Shown here: one piece after another, positions 1 to 10,154 of the stretch
How positions within the stretch are numbered: position 1 is the first letter of the stretch
Layout of the letters: the number at the start of each line of letters is the position of its first letter
NCBI GenBank assembly: GCA_963682175.1
Contig: OY821775.1
Span: 4,092,001-4,156,000 of the forward strand
DNA: 64,000 nucleotides
Reading direction: 5' to 3'
Source of the DNA: Triglochin maritima
Taxonomy: Eukaryota; Streptophyta; Magnoliopsida; Alismatales; Juncaginaceae
Position numbers and translations under genes: made by a program
The notes under the pieces: generated by a model
Told to the model about the DNA's origin: nothing
Database searches by the model: none
The model's input: only the letters and a program-made list of their open reading frames with translations

Positions 1-954
1 AAAAACCAGTACTGTGCCCCATCGGTCGACCGAATCAGGCAAACCGGTCGACCGAAACCAACAGTAACGGTCGAACGGATTTCCTCCAAACGGTCGAACA
101 AAGTGCCCAACACTCTGTCTCCAATCGGTCGAACCAGCGGGAAGAACCGGTCGACCGGACAGGTCAAAATTCTAGGTCTGACTAAGTCAAAATCAATTCA
201 ACAATCGGTCGACCGACTCAAGGGTCCCGGTCGACCGAACATTACAGGGTCAGCCTAGTAATTCTAAGTCATATAATCGGTCGAACGCATATACTAACCG
301 GTCGAACCAACAATCAATAAACAACAACAACTTAAGTTCCGGTCGAACCACAAGGCTCGGTCGACCGGAAACAGGCAACATCAAACACGAACCCACGAAA
401 TTTGGCATAACCGGTCGACCGCCCCAAGGCATCGTCCGACCGGTTCTGGGCAAAAACATCAAATTACACTAGCACCGGTCGACCGCCCGAAGGCACCGGT
501 CGACCGTTGGTCGACAGCAACCTTGCACCAGCCAAGGATTTTACGCCGTTTTCTTGTCGCCGGCGAGGTCCCCGACCTCCCGCGACCGACCCAAACTTCC
601 CCCAACATGGAGAACCACAAACACACTAATGCTTGGCATACCTCGAGAGAGAGACGAATCCGCCGGAGCAACACTCACGCCCGTCGCCTCCGAAGACCTC
701 CTCACGTTCCTCCCTCGTGCTCGCCTCCACCACGTCGCCGAAGATCTTCTCCTCCTGGTCGCCGGAACAAGGGAAGGTGGTGAGATGGTGGTGAGTGGAA
801 GGAGAATGGAGAGAAAAGAGCAAAAGAGATGGGTTGGGTGTTTTTAAACCAAAACCCCACACCAACCCTACACCCCTACCATACCTCCCTCCATACCTCT
901 CCATACCTCATACACCCACCCCATACCTCTCCCTCTCTCTCACACGTCTTTACA
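1..954 (-). repeat. 3' LTR of the chromovirus retrotransposon (left copy, cut by the window edge)
   Basis: This copy matches 6719-7672 at a constant offset of 6718 bases, with no indel and no mismatch seen where I compared them. The LTR boundary is at 954 (…TTACA), where the two copies stop matching. By comparison with the complete copy (5570-7672, 2103 bp), about 1149 bases lie to the left of the window. In element orientation (minus strand) this is the 3' LTR. Short antisense open frames inside it are not genes. It carries a dense array of CGGTCGACCG-type palindromes between 23 and 517. Confidence 0.95.
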
Positions 955-967
955 ATCCACCCTCCTT
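955..967 (-). other. Polypurine tract (plus-strand primer) of the retrotransposon
   Basis: Directly inside the left LTR, the minus strand reads AAGGAGGGTGGAT, a purine-rich run abutting the TGTAA start of the LTR. This is where a polypurine tract is expected in a minus-oriented LTR retrotransposon. Confidence 0.8.
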
Positions 968-987
968 AAAAGGATTTCGCCCCGAAA

Positions 988-3900
988 TCAGAAGGGTAAC
1001 TCACCGAAAAGCTCCGGATACTGCTTCCGAACTTCCTCCTCGATCTCCCAGGTGGCCTCTCGCTCACTATGATGCTGCCACCGGACCTTCACCATCGGAA
1101 TGGTCCTCCTCCTGAGCTGATGATCCATGCGATCAACAATCTCGACCGGCCTCTCCTCGAGCGACAAGTCCTGCTGAATCTCTGGAACTGCAATCTCAAT
1201 GACATGCGACGGATCTGTCACATACTTCCTCAGCATCGACACATGGAAGACATTATGCAGACCCGAAAACTGCGGCGGCAAAGCAATCCGGTAGGCGACC
1301 TCACCAACGCGGTCCAAGATCTCGAAAGGTCCAACATACCTCGGACTGAGCTTCCCCTTCTTCCCGAACCTCATCACTCCCCGAGCTGGTGAAATCTTCA
1401 GGAAGACGTGATCTCCAACCTCGAAGCTCAAAGTCCGTCTGCGTCGGTCAGCATAACTCTTCTGTCTGCTCTGTGCTGTAGCCAACCTCCTCCTGATCAG
1501 GTCAACCTTCTCTGCGTACATCTGCACAAGCTCTGGACCCACTAACTGCCTCTCGCCCACGTCACTCCAGCATACCGGCGATCTGCACGGCCTCCCGTAC
1601 AACGCCTCATACGGTGCCATCCCAATACTAGCATGGTAGCTGTTGTTGTAGGCGAACTCGATAAGAGGTAGATGCTCATCCCAGTGTCCAGCCCAGTCCA
1701 GTGTGCATGCTCTCAGCATATCCTCCAAGGTCTGAATCGTCCTCTCTGACTGACCATCGGTCTGCGGATGGAACGCTGTACTGAATCTCAGACGCGTCCC
1801 CAACGCCTGCTGCAGACTCCCCCAAAATCTGGAAGTGAATCGTGGATCTCGATCGAAGATGATGCTCACTGGCACCCCATGCAACCTGACTATCTCCTCC
1901 ACGTACAACCGAGCCAGACCCTCCAAAGGCAACGTGGTCCTGATCGCTAAGAAATGCGCCGACTTGGTCAGTCGATCGACTATCACCCAAATCGCGTCGT
2001 GGAATCTCCTCGACTTCGGCAATCCTGTGACAAAATCCATCGTCACGTGCTCCCACTTCCACTCGGGAAGCTCGATACACTGCATCGGTCCTGCTGGTCG
2101 CTGATGCTCAATCTTCACCTGCTGGCAGACCAAGCATCTGCTCACAAACTCCGCTATGTCTCGCTTCATCCCCTTCCACCAGAAATTACGCTGCAGGTCC
2201 TTATACATCTTCGTGCTCCCCGGGTGAATGGAATATCGTGCTCGGTGTGCCTCCTCCATGATCTCCTCTCTCAGCTCATCCACCCTCGGCACCCAAATAC
2301 GGCTTCTGAACCTCAGACCACCATCTGCTCCAATGCTGAAATCAGATCCCTCCTGAGCAGACAACTGCACCAGACCAGCCAACTCTGCATCGGTACCCTG
2401 AGCCTGCACAACTCTCGAGACAGTCTGCGGCTCAACTCTCAAACCAGCAATCACTGCCCCCTCTGCTGACCCAGCAAACGGCCTCCACTCTGACAGGGAC
2501 TCAAGCAATCTCCACTCCTGAACGCAGAGGCTCGCTACCGACACCTCAACTCTCCTGCTCAGTGCATCAGCAACTGAATTGGCCTTCCCCGGATGATAGG
2601 ATATGGTGAAGTCGTAGTCCTTAATGAGCTCGAGCCACCTCCTCTGCCTCATATTCAGCTCCTTCTGCGAAAATAGGTACTTCAAGCTCTGGTGATCGGT
2701 GAAAACCTCGAACTGCTCCCCGTACAGATAATGCCGCCAAGTCTTCAGTGCATGAACTACCGCCGCCAACTCCAAGTCATGAGTGGGGTAGTTCCTCTCA
2801 TGATCCTTCAACTGTCTCGAAGCGTACGCCACGACCTTCCCGTGCTGCATAAGTACGCAACCCAAACCGATCCCTGATGCATCACTGTAAATCACAAACC
2901 CTCCGCTGCCGCTCGGAAGTGTCAGGATCGGTGCTGTCGTCAGCCGTCGCTTCAACTCAAGAAAACTGTCCTCGCACTTCTGGGACCAAGCAAACCTAAC
3001 TCCCTTCCGCGTCAAAGCCGTGAGCGGAGAAGCAAGTCGGGAGAAATCCTGAATGAATCGCCTGTAGTAGCCTGCTAACCCCAGAAAACTCCTGATCTCA
3101 GTCACGCTCGTCGGAGCCTTCCACTGCGTCACTGCCTCCACCTTCGCTGGGTCCACTGAGATCCCGTCCTTCGACACGATGTGTCCCAAGAACGCCACCT
3201 GATCCAACCAAAACTCGCACTTCTTGTACTTGGCATACAACTGTTGATCCCTCAAGATGCCAAGCACAATCCTCAAGTGCTCTCGGTGCTGCTCCCAGTC
3301 CGGCGAGTACACCAAGATGTCGTCGACGAACACAATCACAAAACTGTCAAGGTACGGCTTGAACGTTCTGTTCATCAGGTCCATGAATGCTGCAGGTGCA
3401 TTCGTCAGTCCAAATGGCATCACCAAGAACTCGTAGTGGCCGTACCGCGTCCTGAAGGCTGTCTTCTGAACATCTGCCTCCCTGATCCTCAGCTGATGAT
3501 ACCCCGATCTCAAATCAATCTTCGAGAAGACCTTCGCCGTCTGTAACTGATCAAACAGGTCCTCGATCCTGGGTAAGGGATACCGGTTCCTAACGGTAAC
3601 CTTATTCAGCATCCTGTAGTCGATGCACATCCGCAACGACCCATCCTTCTTCTTCACGAACAAGACTGGCGCTCCCCACGGCGAGACGCTAGGTCGGATG
3701 AACCCAGTATCCATCAACTCCTGCAACTGCTTCTTCAGCTCAGCCAACTCTGCAGGTGCCATCCTATACGGAGCCTTCGACTGCGGAGTCGCACCCTCCA
3801 CCAAGTCGATGCCGAACTCGATCTCTCGGTGTGGCGGTAGCCCCGGGATATCCACTGGAAACACATCTGCGAAATCCCGTACCACCTCTATGTCCTCCAG

Positions 3901-5436
3901 ACTCCTCGACTCAGAATCTGACACTACCAGTGTAGCCACATAAGCTCTGCATCCCTGCTGGATCAATCTCTGTGCCTTCACTGCCGAGACCATAATCCGA
4001 CCTCTGCCTCTCAGCCCTCTGATCACAACATCTGGCAGGTCCTCCCTCGGAATCAGAATCTTCTTCTCGCGGCAAAAGACCCGAACATCGTACTGGGACA
4101 GCCAATCCATCCCAAGTATGACGTCGAAGTCCTCCATCGGTAGCAAGACCAGATCTGCCGGAAAATCTTGGTCTCCCGAAACAACTGTGGTGCCGGGGAG
4201 GAAGCTCCCCACAGTGCCCACCTCACCCATGGGCGTACTGACTTCCAAACACACAGTCAGCAGCTCAGGGGTCCGACCCAACTCGCCAGCAAACTTCTCC
4301 GAAATGAAGGAGTGAGTGGCACCGCAATCAAAAAGGACTCTAGCAACCCGACCAGAAACAGAAAGAGTACCTTCCACCACAATGTTGGAGTCCCTCGCCT
4401 CCTCAGCCTGGATGGTGAAAACCCGCCCGGCGACTCTGCTCGGTCCCGGTGGTGCAACTACGCGACTGCCTCCGCTCCTGCCTGCTGCTGGCGGTCCTGG
4501 CCTCCTACTCGGCTCTCCCCGCCTCTGCGGACAATCTCGAATGAAGTGCCCCATCTGGCCGCAACCCAGACACGCTCCAGTACGACGGGGACACTCCTGC
4601 CCCGGATGAGCTCCACCACAAGAACCGCACATCCCGGGCCGACGCGCTCCTCCCCCATCAGACCGAGGCCTCTTGCCGGCCACTACTGCGGAACGGCCAG
4701 CTGCACGCCCCACTGCACTACCCTGAGGTCTCCTAGCCTCCTGGTAGTTCTCATGAAAGTCCCGATCAAGAACCGTCGCGCACTCCACTGCATCTGCCAG
4801 AGTCCGCGGCATACTGGTGAGAACACGAGACCTCAACTGCTTCCTCAGTCCCCTCACAAACTTCCTCGCTCTCTGCTCCTGAGTAACATAAATCTCTGGA
4901 CAGTAGCGCTCCAGGGCGTTGTACCGATCGACGTAGGCAGCTAACGTCATATCCCTCTGCTCCAACGCCAGGAACTCCTCTCTCTTCGCATCTCTGACAT
5001 GCGGCGGGAAGTATTTCTGATTAAACTCCTCCAGAAACTCCTCCCAAGTCACATCATCTCGGTCGGCAAATACAACTGCAGATGTACTCCTCCACCAGCT
5101 CGACGCCTGACCTCTCAGCACGTAGGTAGCCAGACCTACCTGCAGCTCCGGTGCACATCCAATCGCACGGAAGATCTTCTGAATCGTGAAGATCCAGTCC
5201 TCAGCCAGCTCAGGATCCACTCCGCCCTCAAAAGTCGGAGGATGCTGCCTCATGAACCTGTCGTGCACCACACCAGGTCCTGCCTGCTCAGCTCGGGCAG
5301 CCTGGCGCTCCAGAAACTCGCCCAGCCTGTCCATAGTGCCATAGAGCGTACGCCGCTCCTCCTCCCATGCCGCGCCTCCCGTCCCCTCACTGGAACTACG
5401 CGGCAGGGGCGTACCTCTCACACGCCTCGGAGGCAT
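988..5436 (-). CDS. Ty3/gypsy chromovirus Gag-Pol polyprotein, intact
   Basis: One open frame of 1482 residues encodes the whole Gag-Pol. Domains in order (approximate residues): retrotransposon Gag 79-180; CCHC zinc knuckle [14 protein letters not shown] near 285-302; aspartic protease with DCGATHSF near 370; reverse transcriptase from about 560 with the catalytic FVDD near 703; RNase H with YSDASG near 847 and TDHQSLKYL near 915; integrase with its H2C2 zinc motif near 1072-1103 and a DDE core from about 1133 to 1233; and a C-terminal chromodomain-like segment ([15 protein letters not shown]). This order, with integrase after RNase H and a C-terminal chromodomain, places it in the Del/Tekay chromoviruses. 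I chose the ATG at 5436, because the open frame upstream begins only at a TTG. No stop or frameshift is visible, so the element may be autonomous. The protein copies the element RNA and integrates it into chromatin. Confidence 0.95.
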   Translation of the reverse strand: MPPRRVRGTPLPRSSSEGTGGAAWEEERRTLYGTMDRLGEFLERQAARAEQAGPGVVHDRFMRQHPPTFEGGVDPELAEDWIFTIQKIFRAIGCAPELQVGLATYVLRGQASSWWRSTSAVVFADRDDVTWEEFLEEFNQKYFPPHVRDAKREEFLALEQRDMTLAAYVDRYNALERYCPEIYVTQEQRARKFVRGLRKQLRSRVLTSMPRTLADAVECATVLDRDFHENYQEARRPQGSAVGRAAGRSAVVAGKRPRSDGGGARRPGMCGSCGGAHPGQECPRRTGACLGCGQMGHFIRDCPQRRGEPSRRPGPPAAGRSGGSRVVAPPGPSRVAGRVFTIQAEEARDSNIVVEGTLSVSGRVARVLFDCGATHSFISEKFAGELGRTPELLTVCLEVSTPMGEVGTVGSFLPGTTVVSGDQDFPADLVLLPMEDFDVILGMDWLSQYDVRVFCREKKILIPREDLPDVVIRGLRGRGRIMVSAVKAQRLIQQGCRAYVATLVVSDSESRSLEDIEVVRDFADVFPVDIPGLPPHREIEFGIDLVEGATPQSKAPYRMAPAELAELKKQLQELMDTGFIRPSVSPWGAPVLFVKKKDGSLRMCIDYRMLNKVTVRNRYPLPRIEDLFDQLQTAKVFSKIDLRSGYHQLRIREADVQKTAFRTRYGHYEFLVMPFGLTNAPAAFMDLMNRTFKPYLDSFVIVFVDDILVYSPDWEQHREHLRIVLGILRDQQLYAKYKKCEFWLDQVAFLGHIVSKDGISVDPAKVEAVTQWKAPTSVTEIRSFLGLAGYYRRFIQDFSRLASPLTALTRKGVRFAWSQKCEDSFLELKRRLTTAPILTLPSGSGGFVIYSDASGIGLGCVLMQHGKVVAYASRQLKDHERNYPTHDLELAAVVHALKTWRHYLYGEQFEVFTDHQSLKYLFSQKELNMRQRRWLELIKDYDFTISYHPGKANSVADALSRRVEVSVASLCVQEWRLLESLSEWRPFAGSAEGAVIAGLRVEPQTVSRVVQAQGTDAELAGLVQLSAQEGSDFSIGADGGLRFRSRIWVPRVDELREEIMEEAHRARYSIHPGSTKMYKDLQRNFWWKGMKRDIAEFVSRCLVCQQVKIEHQRPAGPMQCIELPEWKWEHVTMDFVTGLPKSRRFHDAIWVIVDRLTKSAHFLAIRTTLPLEGLARLYVEEIVRLHGVPVSIIFDRDPRFTSRFWGSLQQALGTRLRFSTAFHPQTDGQSERTIQTLEDMLRACTLDWAGHWDEHLPLIEFAYNNSYHASIGMAPYEALYGRPCRSPVCWSDVGERQLVGPELVQMYAEKVDLIRRRLATAQSRQKSYADRRRRTLSFEVGDHVFLKISPARGVMRFGKKGKLSPRYVGPFEILDRVGEVAYRIALPPQFSGLHNVFHVSMLRKYVTDPSHVIEIAVPEIQQDLSLEERPVEIVDRMDHQLRRRTIPMVKVRWQHHSEREATWEIEEEVRKQYPELFGELPF

Positions 5437-5554
5437 CTGCCACCACAACAATCAACAGATAAGCAACAATGCATGCATGAGCTACAGAAAGTAATGCATG
5501 CCTCTAACACTACTCCTAAGGGTGGTTCTTTAGACGAAGACACAGGAATCGACC

Positions 5555-5566
5555 GCTCTGATACCA
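5555..5566 (-). other. Primer binding site (initiator Met tRNA type)
   Basis: The minus strand reads TGGTATCAGAGC three bases after the LTR end. This is the usual plant primer binding site, complementary to the 3' end of initiator methionine tRNA, from which minus-strand DNA synthesis starts. Confidence 0.88.
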
Positions 5567-5569
5567 AGT

Positions 5570-7672
5570 TGTAACGTCCCGAAACAGCGGAAGATTTAAA
5601 ATTTCGAAATAACGAATAAAACTGACAACTCAAGGCGGGAACGTCACTAATATATAAATATATAAATCCGGGTGCACCCAAAATACATGGAGTTTACAAA
5701 AAGGCGTACAACTACAATCCAGATGAAAGAAATGAAAATACAAGTAGTCGTACAATCTCGCAAATGCCGAAGAGGATCCGACTCCAAAGCGCTCCGTCCT
5801 CGGTCACCACCCACCCGGACCTACTGTGGTCCTGAAATAAAAAGTGCAACAACAATGCCTGAGTTTCCTGAAAGGAAACCCCGTATACCAAGCCCTAAAT
5901 GCATGCAAGACTATCAATGAAACCTATCATACTAGTCATCATGGCATGGCATCAATGCGATACATAAAACAATCCCTCAACGGGTAAACAGACCCACTAC
6001 GGGGTAAACAATCCCACCACGGGGAACCACAGGACCTCTGTCCGCAAACTGTAAGGGGTCCCACTCTGAGACCTACCGTAGGCACATACGGTCTAGCAGA
6101 AGGTACGCAACGAACCCCACACGCGACTACTCTAGTCAAGGGATCGGTGAGGAGCGTCCGCACGCCTGCGCGAAGTAGAAATCAGCTGAAATCTCGAGGT
6201 CAACACCTCACCAACGGGGCCGTCGCCCAGGTCGGTCCACTCATCTGGAGGAGCCCGTCCAGACTACCCTGCCGGAAAAGATCGTCGGCAGTCCATACCC
6301 TCACCGGAACAGCATCGGTGGGACACCATCGCCCGGAAACGTCGTCGGACGGCACTTCCGCCGGAACAGCATCGGCAGAACAATCATCACCCGGAACAGC
6401 ATCGGGTGGAACAATCATCGCCTCGTCTACACGAGCGATCCGAGCTCAAACAGCCCGCAGGGTCAACATGCTCCAACGAGCCGTGCACCTCGTGCACCGG
6501 GATCCTCAATCCCTCAGGCCTGCTACTCTACTGTGAGTCAGAACATCAAGGCTACGTCGCCCTCCATCTGTGGAGACGACACGTCCCAGATGCCCACACT
6601 CTTCCACACGGCGGTCCCTGGGCAGGCACGCAGAACGCACCCACCGTCACCTCCCGGCTCACGCGCTAAGCGAGGACACGGGTTTCCGTGGACAGAGTTG
6701 ACATCTCACTAGGACAAGAAAAACCAGTACTGTGCCCCATCGGTCGACCGAATCAGGCAAACCGGTCGACCGAAACCAACAGTAACGGTCGAACGGATTT
6801 CCTCCAAACGGTCGAACAAAGTGCCCAACACTCTGTCTCCAATCGGTCGAACCAGCGGGAAGAACCGGTCGACCGGACAGGTCAAAATTCTAGGTCTGAC
6901 TAAGTCAAAATCAATTCAACAATCGGTCGACCGACTCAAGGGTCCCGGTCGACCGAACATTACAGGGTCAGCCTAGTAATTCTAAGTCATATAATCGGTC
7001 GAACGCATATACTAACCGGTCGAACCAACAATCAATAAACAACAACAACTTAAGTTCCGGTCGAACCACAAGGCTCGGTCGACCGGAAACAGGCAACATC
7101 AAACACGAACCCACGAAATTTGGCATAACCGGTCGACCGCCCCAAGGCATCGTCCGACCGGTTCTGGGCAAAAACATCAAATTACACTAGCACCGGTCGA
7201 CCGCCCGAAGGCACCGGTCGACCGTTGGTCGACAGCAACCTTGCACCAGCCAAGGATTTTACGCCGTTTTCTTGTCGCCGGCGAGGTCCCCGACCTCCCG
7301 CGACCGACCCAAACTTCCCCCAACATGGAGAACCACAAACACACTAATGCTTGGCATACCTCGAGAGAGAGACGAATCCGCCGGAGCAACACTCACGCCC
7401 GTCGCCTCCGAAGACCTCCTCACGTTCCTCCCTCGTGCTCGCCTCCACCACGTCGCCGAAGATCTTCTCCTCCTGGTCGCCGGAACAAGGGAAGGTGGTG
7501 AGATGGTGGTGAGTGGAAGGAGAATGGAGAGAAAAGAGCAAAAGAGATGGGTTGGGTGTTTTTAAACCAAAACCCCACACCAACCCTACACCCCTACCAT
7601 ACCTCCCTCCATACCTCTCCATACCTCATACACCCACCCCATACCTCTCCCTCTCTCTCACACGTCTTTACA
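5570..7672 (-). repeat. 5' LTR of the chromovirus retrotransposon, complete (2103 bp)
   Basis: On the plus strand it starts TGTAACGTCCCG and ends GTCTTTACA, giving the short inverted repeat TGTAA/TTACA of an LTR. The left edge is fixed by the adjacent primer binding site, the right edge by the end of identity with the left LTR. The first flanking bases at 7673 are CCTTT, the expected 5-bp target duplication; its partner lies outside the window. Inside are GC-rich imperfect tandem units of about 30 bp (6270-6425, repeating CCGGAACAGCATCGG) and the palindrome array at 6741-7235. Confidence 0.93.
5651..5666 (-). promoter_or_regulatory. Probable TATA box of the LTR promoter
   Basis: An AT-only stretch, TTTATATATTTATATA on the minus strand, lies about 90 bases before the LTR end, leaving room for a short R-U5. 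The solo LTR has a similar stretch at the equivalent place (54374-54388), which supports a conserved promoter element. No transcription start was measured. Confidence 0.45.
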
Positions 7673-7833
7673 CCTTTGACCTTACAAAAGTAGAAAATTT
7701 GGACTTTCTGTTTTACCTCAGTTGGGCCATCATTTTATTTGAATATGGACTCCAGATATTAATATTGCGAGGACAGCTAAAAAGAGATGGGAGGCAAATA
7801 ATTGCTGAAGACATTTTTTTGAATTAAGCTTAC

Positions 7834-8834
7834 AGGGATAGTCAAATGTTATCACTTCAACGGCTTTTAGCTCTTCCGTAAGCAATGCTTTCCATCTTCA
7901 AACATTGAAACATTAAAAAAGCAGAAGTTAAGCAGGATATACAGAGTTAAAATGCTTTCAAGATCCATCGTATGAAGGCAAAAGGTAGTCCAGCCTCATA
8001 TAAATGGCAGTATGGCAGTAAAGAAAATGCAAACATAAGCATATACTTTCTGTAATCATAGTGATTATCCTACGCTTTGAAAGAAATCGAAAGCTTGACA
8101 ACATCTTCTCCAACTGTAGCGAAATACTGTAAAGAAAATTATCCCTCTCGATCAATTGGAATGACATGAATATGTATGTTATATGAAACACACACAACTC
8201 AGTATCTCAATCATTGGAGAGAATCAAGGAAGAGTTAAACTCACATTCAATATACACATTTTAGTAGACAATTTACGACGATTAACATGGTCAAACTACC
8301 TATCTTATTTGGAGCAATCCGACGTCAGTTTCTCCGTTGGAGGATTATAGCATATCGTTCTTCTAAAACATACTTCCACATCATAACACCCTACAAAAGC
8401 ATCTTACATAACAGATAACTTTATGAATCCCCAATGACCAATCTCACGACAATAGTTACAATTACAAATCCAAAAATCTCCCAACCGGTCCCTTCGAACG
8501 TATCAACTAGGAAAGTAAGTTAGTATCCGGAAACTCACAATTCAACCTGCCAATCCTCTAGACTGAAATAACTAACTTATATGTTTCCCTAGATATCATT
8601 TAAAAAAACACTTAAAACAAGACGTAATTATATAATTTCTCTTGCTCGCAAGCTGAAATAAAGTTCAAATCCAACACCAAAACATCTCCTACGAAATAAG
8701 ATATTGTAAGGAGACCTGAGCATCCATTCGGAAGTGGAAGGAGCGCCGGCGCCGTGAGCGAAGACGACGACAGGGGAGTCCTTTTCTTCACCGGAGTTCT
8801 CCTTCCGGCGCTTTGCCGGCGGAGGAGAAGCCAT
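7834..8834 (-). CDS. TEX30/KANSL3-like alpha/beta-hydrolase, exons 1 and 2 (3' part outside window)
   Basis: Exon 1 is 8716-8834, starting at the ATG at 8834 (MASPPPAKRRKE…), and encodes VVVFAHGAGAPSTSEWML. Exon 2 is 7834-7895 and continues RWKALLTEELKAVEVITFDYP. The junction AG|A gives Arg followed by Trp, as expected for this family, and both introns have GT-AG ends, although the first donor (GTCTCC) is weak. HGAGAP and the FDYP strand are typical of the TEX30/KANSL3-like alpha/beta-hydrolases, whose substrate in plants is not known to me. The lysine/arginine-rich start could be a nuclear signal. After the second donor (GTAAGC) no further exon is seen before the LTR at 7672, so the young retrotransposon lies in intron 2 and the remaining exons must be left of the window. 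Confidence 0.78.
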
Positions 8835-9057
8835 TGAGAGGAGAGCGAAACCCTAGAAATGGGATGGAACCAACCGTGAGGGCGCGAAGGCGAGGCAAAT
8901 ACGCGCAAATTGGAACCCAAGAAACGGATCGCACCCTGTGATCCGTTTACCGGACCTTATGGTATTTTTTTTACATTTTATCGTTGTTTTATTTAACAAA
9001 ACGAACATACACACATAAGTACGAGAAAAAGAGGAGAATAAATTCCAGTCGCTTTGG

Positions 9058-9146
9058 AATGGTGGGGTTTGAACCTACAATTTTTTGGTTGATGAAACCT
9101 CAAAATAACCAATTGAACTATCTCATTGTGCTTTCAAGCCATAACT
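9058..9146 (-). repeat. tRNA-like / SINE relic
   Basis: On the minus strand there is an A-box-like TAGTTCAATTGG (9109-9120) followed 33 bases later by a B-box-like GGTTCAAACC (9066-9075), the two internal promoter elements of RNA polymerase III. The rest does not fold into an intact tRNA as far as I can see, so a tRNA-derived SINE or tRNA pseudogene is the better reading. A hAT element is inserted four bases beyond it. Confidence 0.4.
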
Positions 9147-9157
9147 ATACGTGTAGT

Positions 9158-10146
9158 CAAGGGTGGGCCTACCCACTAAGGGCATGGGCCCACCCACTAA
9201 GTTAAAAAAAAAGAACCCACCCTCCGACCATCTCCATCTCCCTCCCACCGTTCCGTCTCCAGTCTCCATCTCTTGCTCGTGCCAGGAATCAGAGCAAAGA
9301 GCGAGAGAACACCAGCTCGTCTCCCACTTTGTTCCAATCTCGAGCTTTCTCCTCGATTTCTCGTCGTTTGGTTCGACTTTCGTGAAATTTCGTGATTTTT
9401 TTTATTTCAACTAAATTATTAATTTTTTTATGTTCTCAACTCAATCACGAAATTATTTTTTAATTATTGATCCAACACTAATATCACATTATACAACACG
9501 TTTAATAAACAACGATATTTATGTCAAGATTTTCCTTTTATATCCACGATAGTATGAAATTGTAAAAATGATAATTTCTTTGGTATAATGTAGACCAACC
9601 ATACAAATTACAAGATGTAATGCTTAAATATTGTTTGGATATGCTTTTGAATTACTGCTTTACAAATTGTTAACTTTACAAATTGTTTTAAATATAGCAT
9701 ACAATGTGATTTTTGACTTTTATGATATATTTTTAGAATGAATAAATACATAAGAATTTTTTTTACAAGTTCAAGCACGACTAAACAACCTCGACCAGAA
9801 CCTTCAACTCTTGAATCTACTCAAGAGACACTTTGTGAAATCCTTTTGAAAGATGGTATTGTGATCTTCAGACTCAAATTAGTCTTAACATTGCCAGTAA
9901 CAACTGTAAATGTTGAAAGAACATTCTCAGCTATGAAGATTGTCAAAACTAGATTTCGGACTCAAGTAGGCGATGATTTGTTGAATGATTGTTTTATCAC
10001 GTACATAGAAAATGATATTTTCAGTTCATTGAAAATGAAGAAATTATGAAGCAATTTCAAGACATGAAGCCGTAAAAAATGTATTATATAAAAAAATTAT
10101 GTATGGTTTTTGACCTCCCACTCGAAAAATTCTGGATCCGCCTATG
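9158..10146 (+). mobile_element. hAT deletion derivative with exact 8-bp target duplication
   Basis: The 989-bp element is flanked by CGTGTAGT at 9150-9157 and 10147-10154. Its ends read CAAGGGTGGGCC and, inverted, CATAGGCGGATCC, imperfect terminal repeats of the kind seen in TTF-type hAT elements. It contains a transposase C-terminal fragment (9738-10049), while the left half has a UTR-like stretch rich in CT. Most of the transposase, including its catalytic part, is missing, so it cannot be autonomous. Confidence 0.85.
9738..10049 (+). pseudogene. hAT transposase fragment (C-terminal dimerisation domain)
   Basis: The frame encodes 103 residues, of which the second half (LPVTTVNVERTFSAMKIVKT followed by RFRTQVGDDLLNDCF) is the hAT C-terminal dimerisation region of TTF-type/ZMYM1-like transposases. 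The upstream catalytic RNase H-like fold is absent. The ATG may not be used; this is best seen as the last piece of a transposase within the hAT derivative. Confidence 0.8.
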
Positions 10147-10154
10147 CGTGTAGT

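Noticed and set aside
23..517. Palindrome array as a CRISPR or simple tandem repeat
   Set aside because: The repeated unit is only 10 bp, spacers vary in length, and the array belongs to an LTR in a plant genome.
4168..4944. 258-residue plus-strand open frame
   Set aside because: It is antisense to the gag-protease part of the intact polyprotein, and its composition follows from that frame.
9056..9146. Functional tRNA gene
   Set aside because: Box-like motifs are present, but no complete cloverleaf or 3' acceptor stem could be drawn; annotated as a SINE/tRNA relic only.
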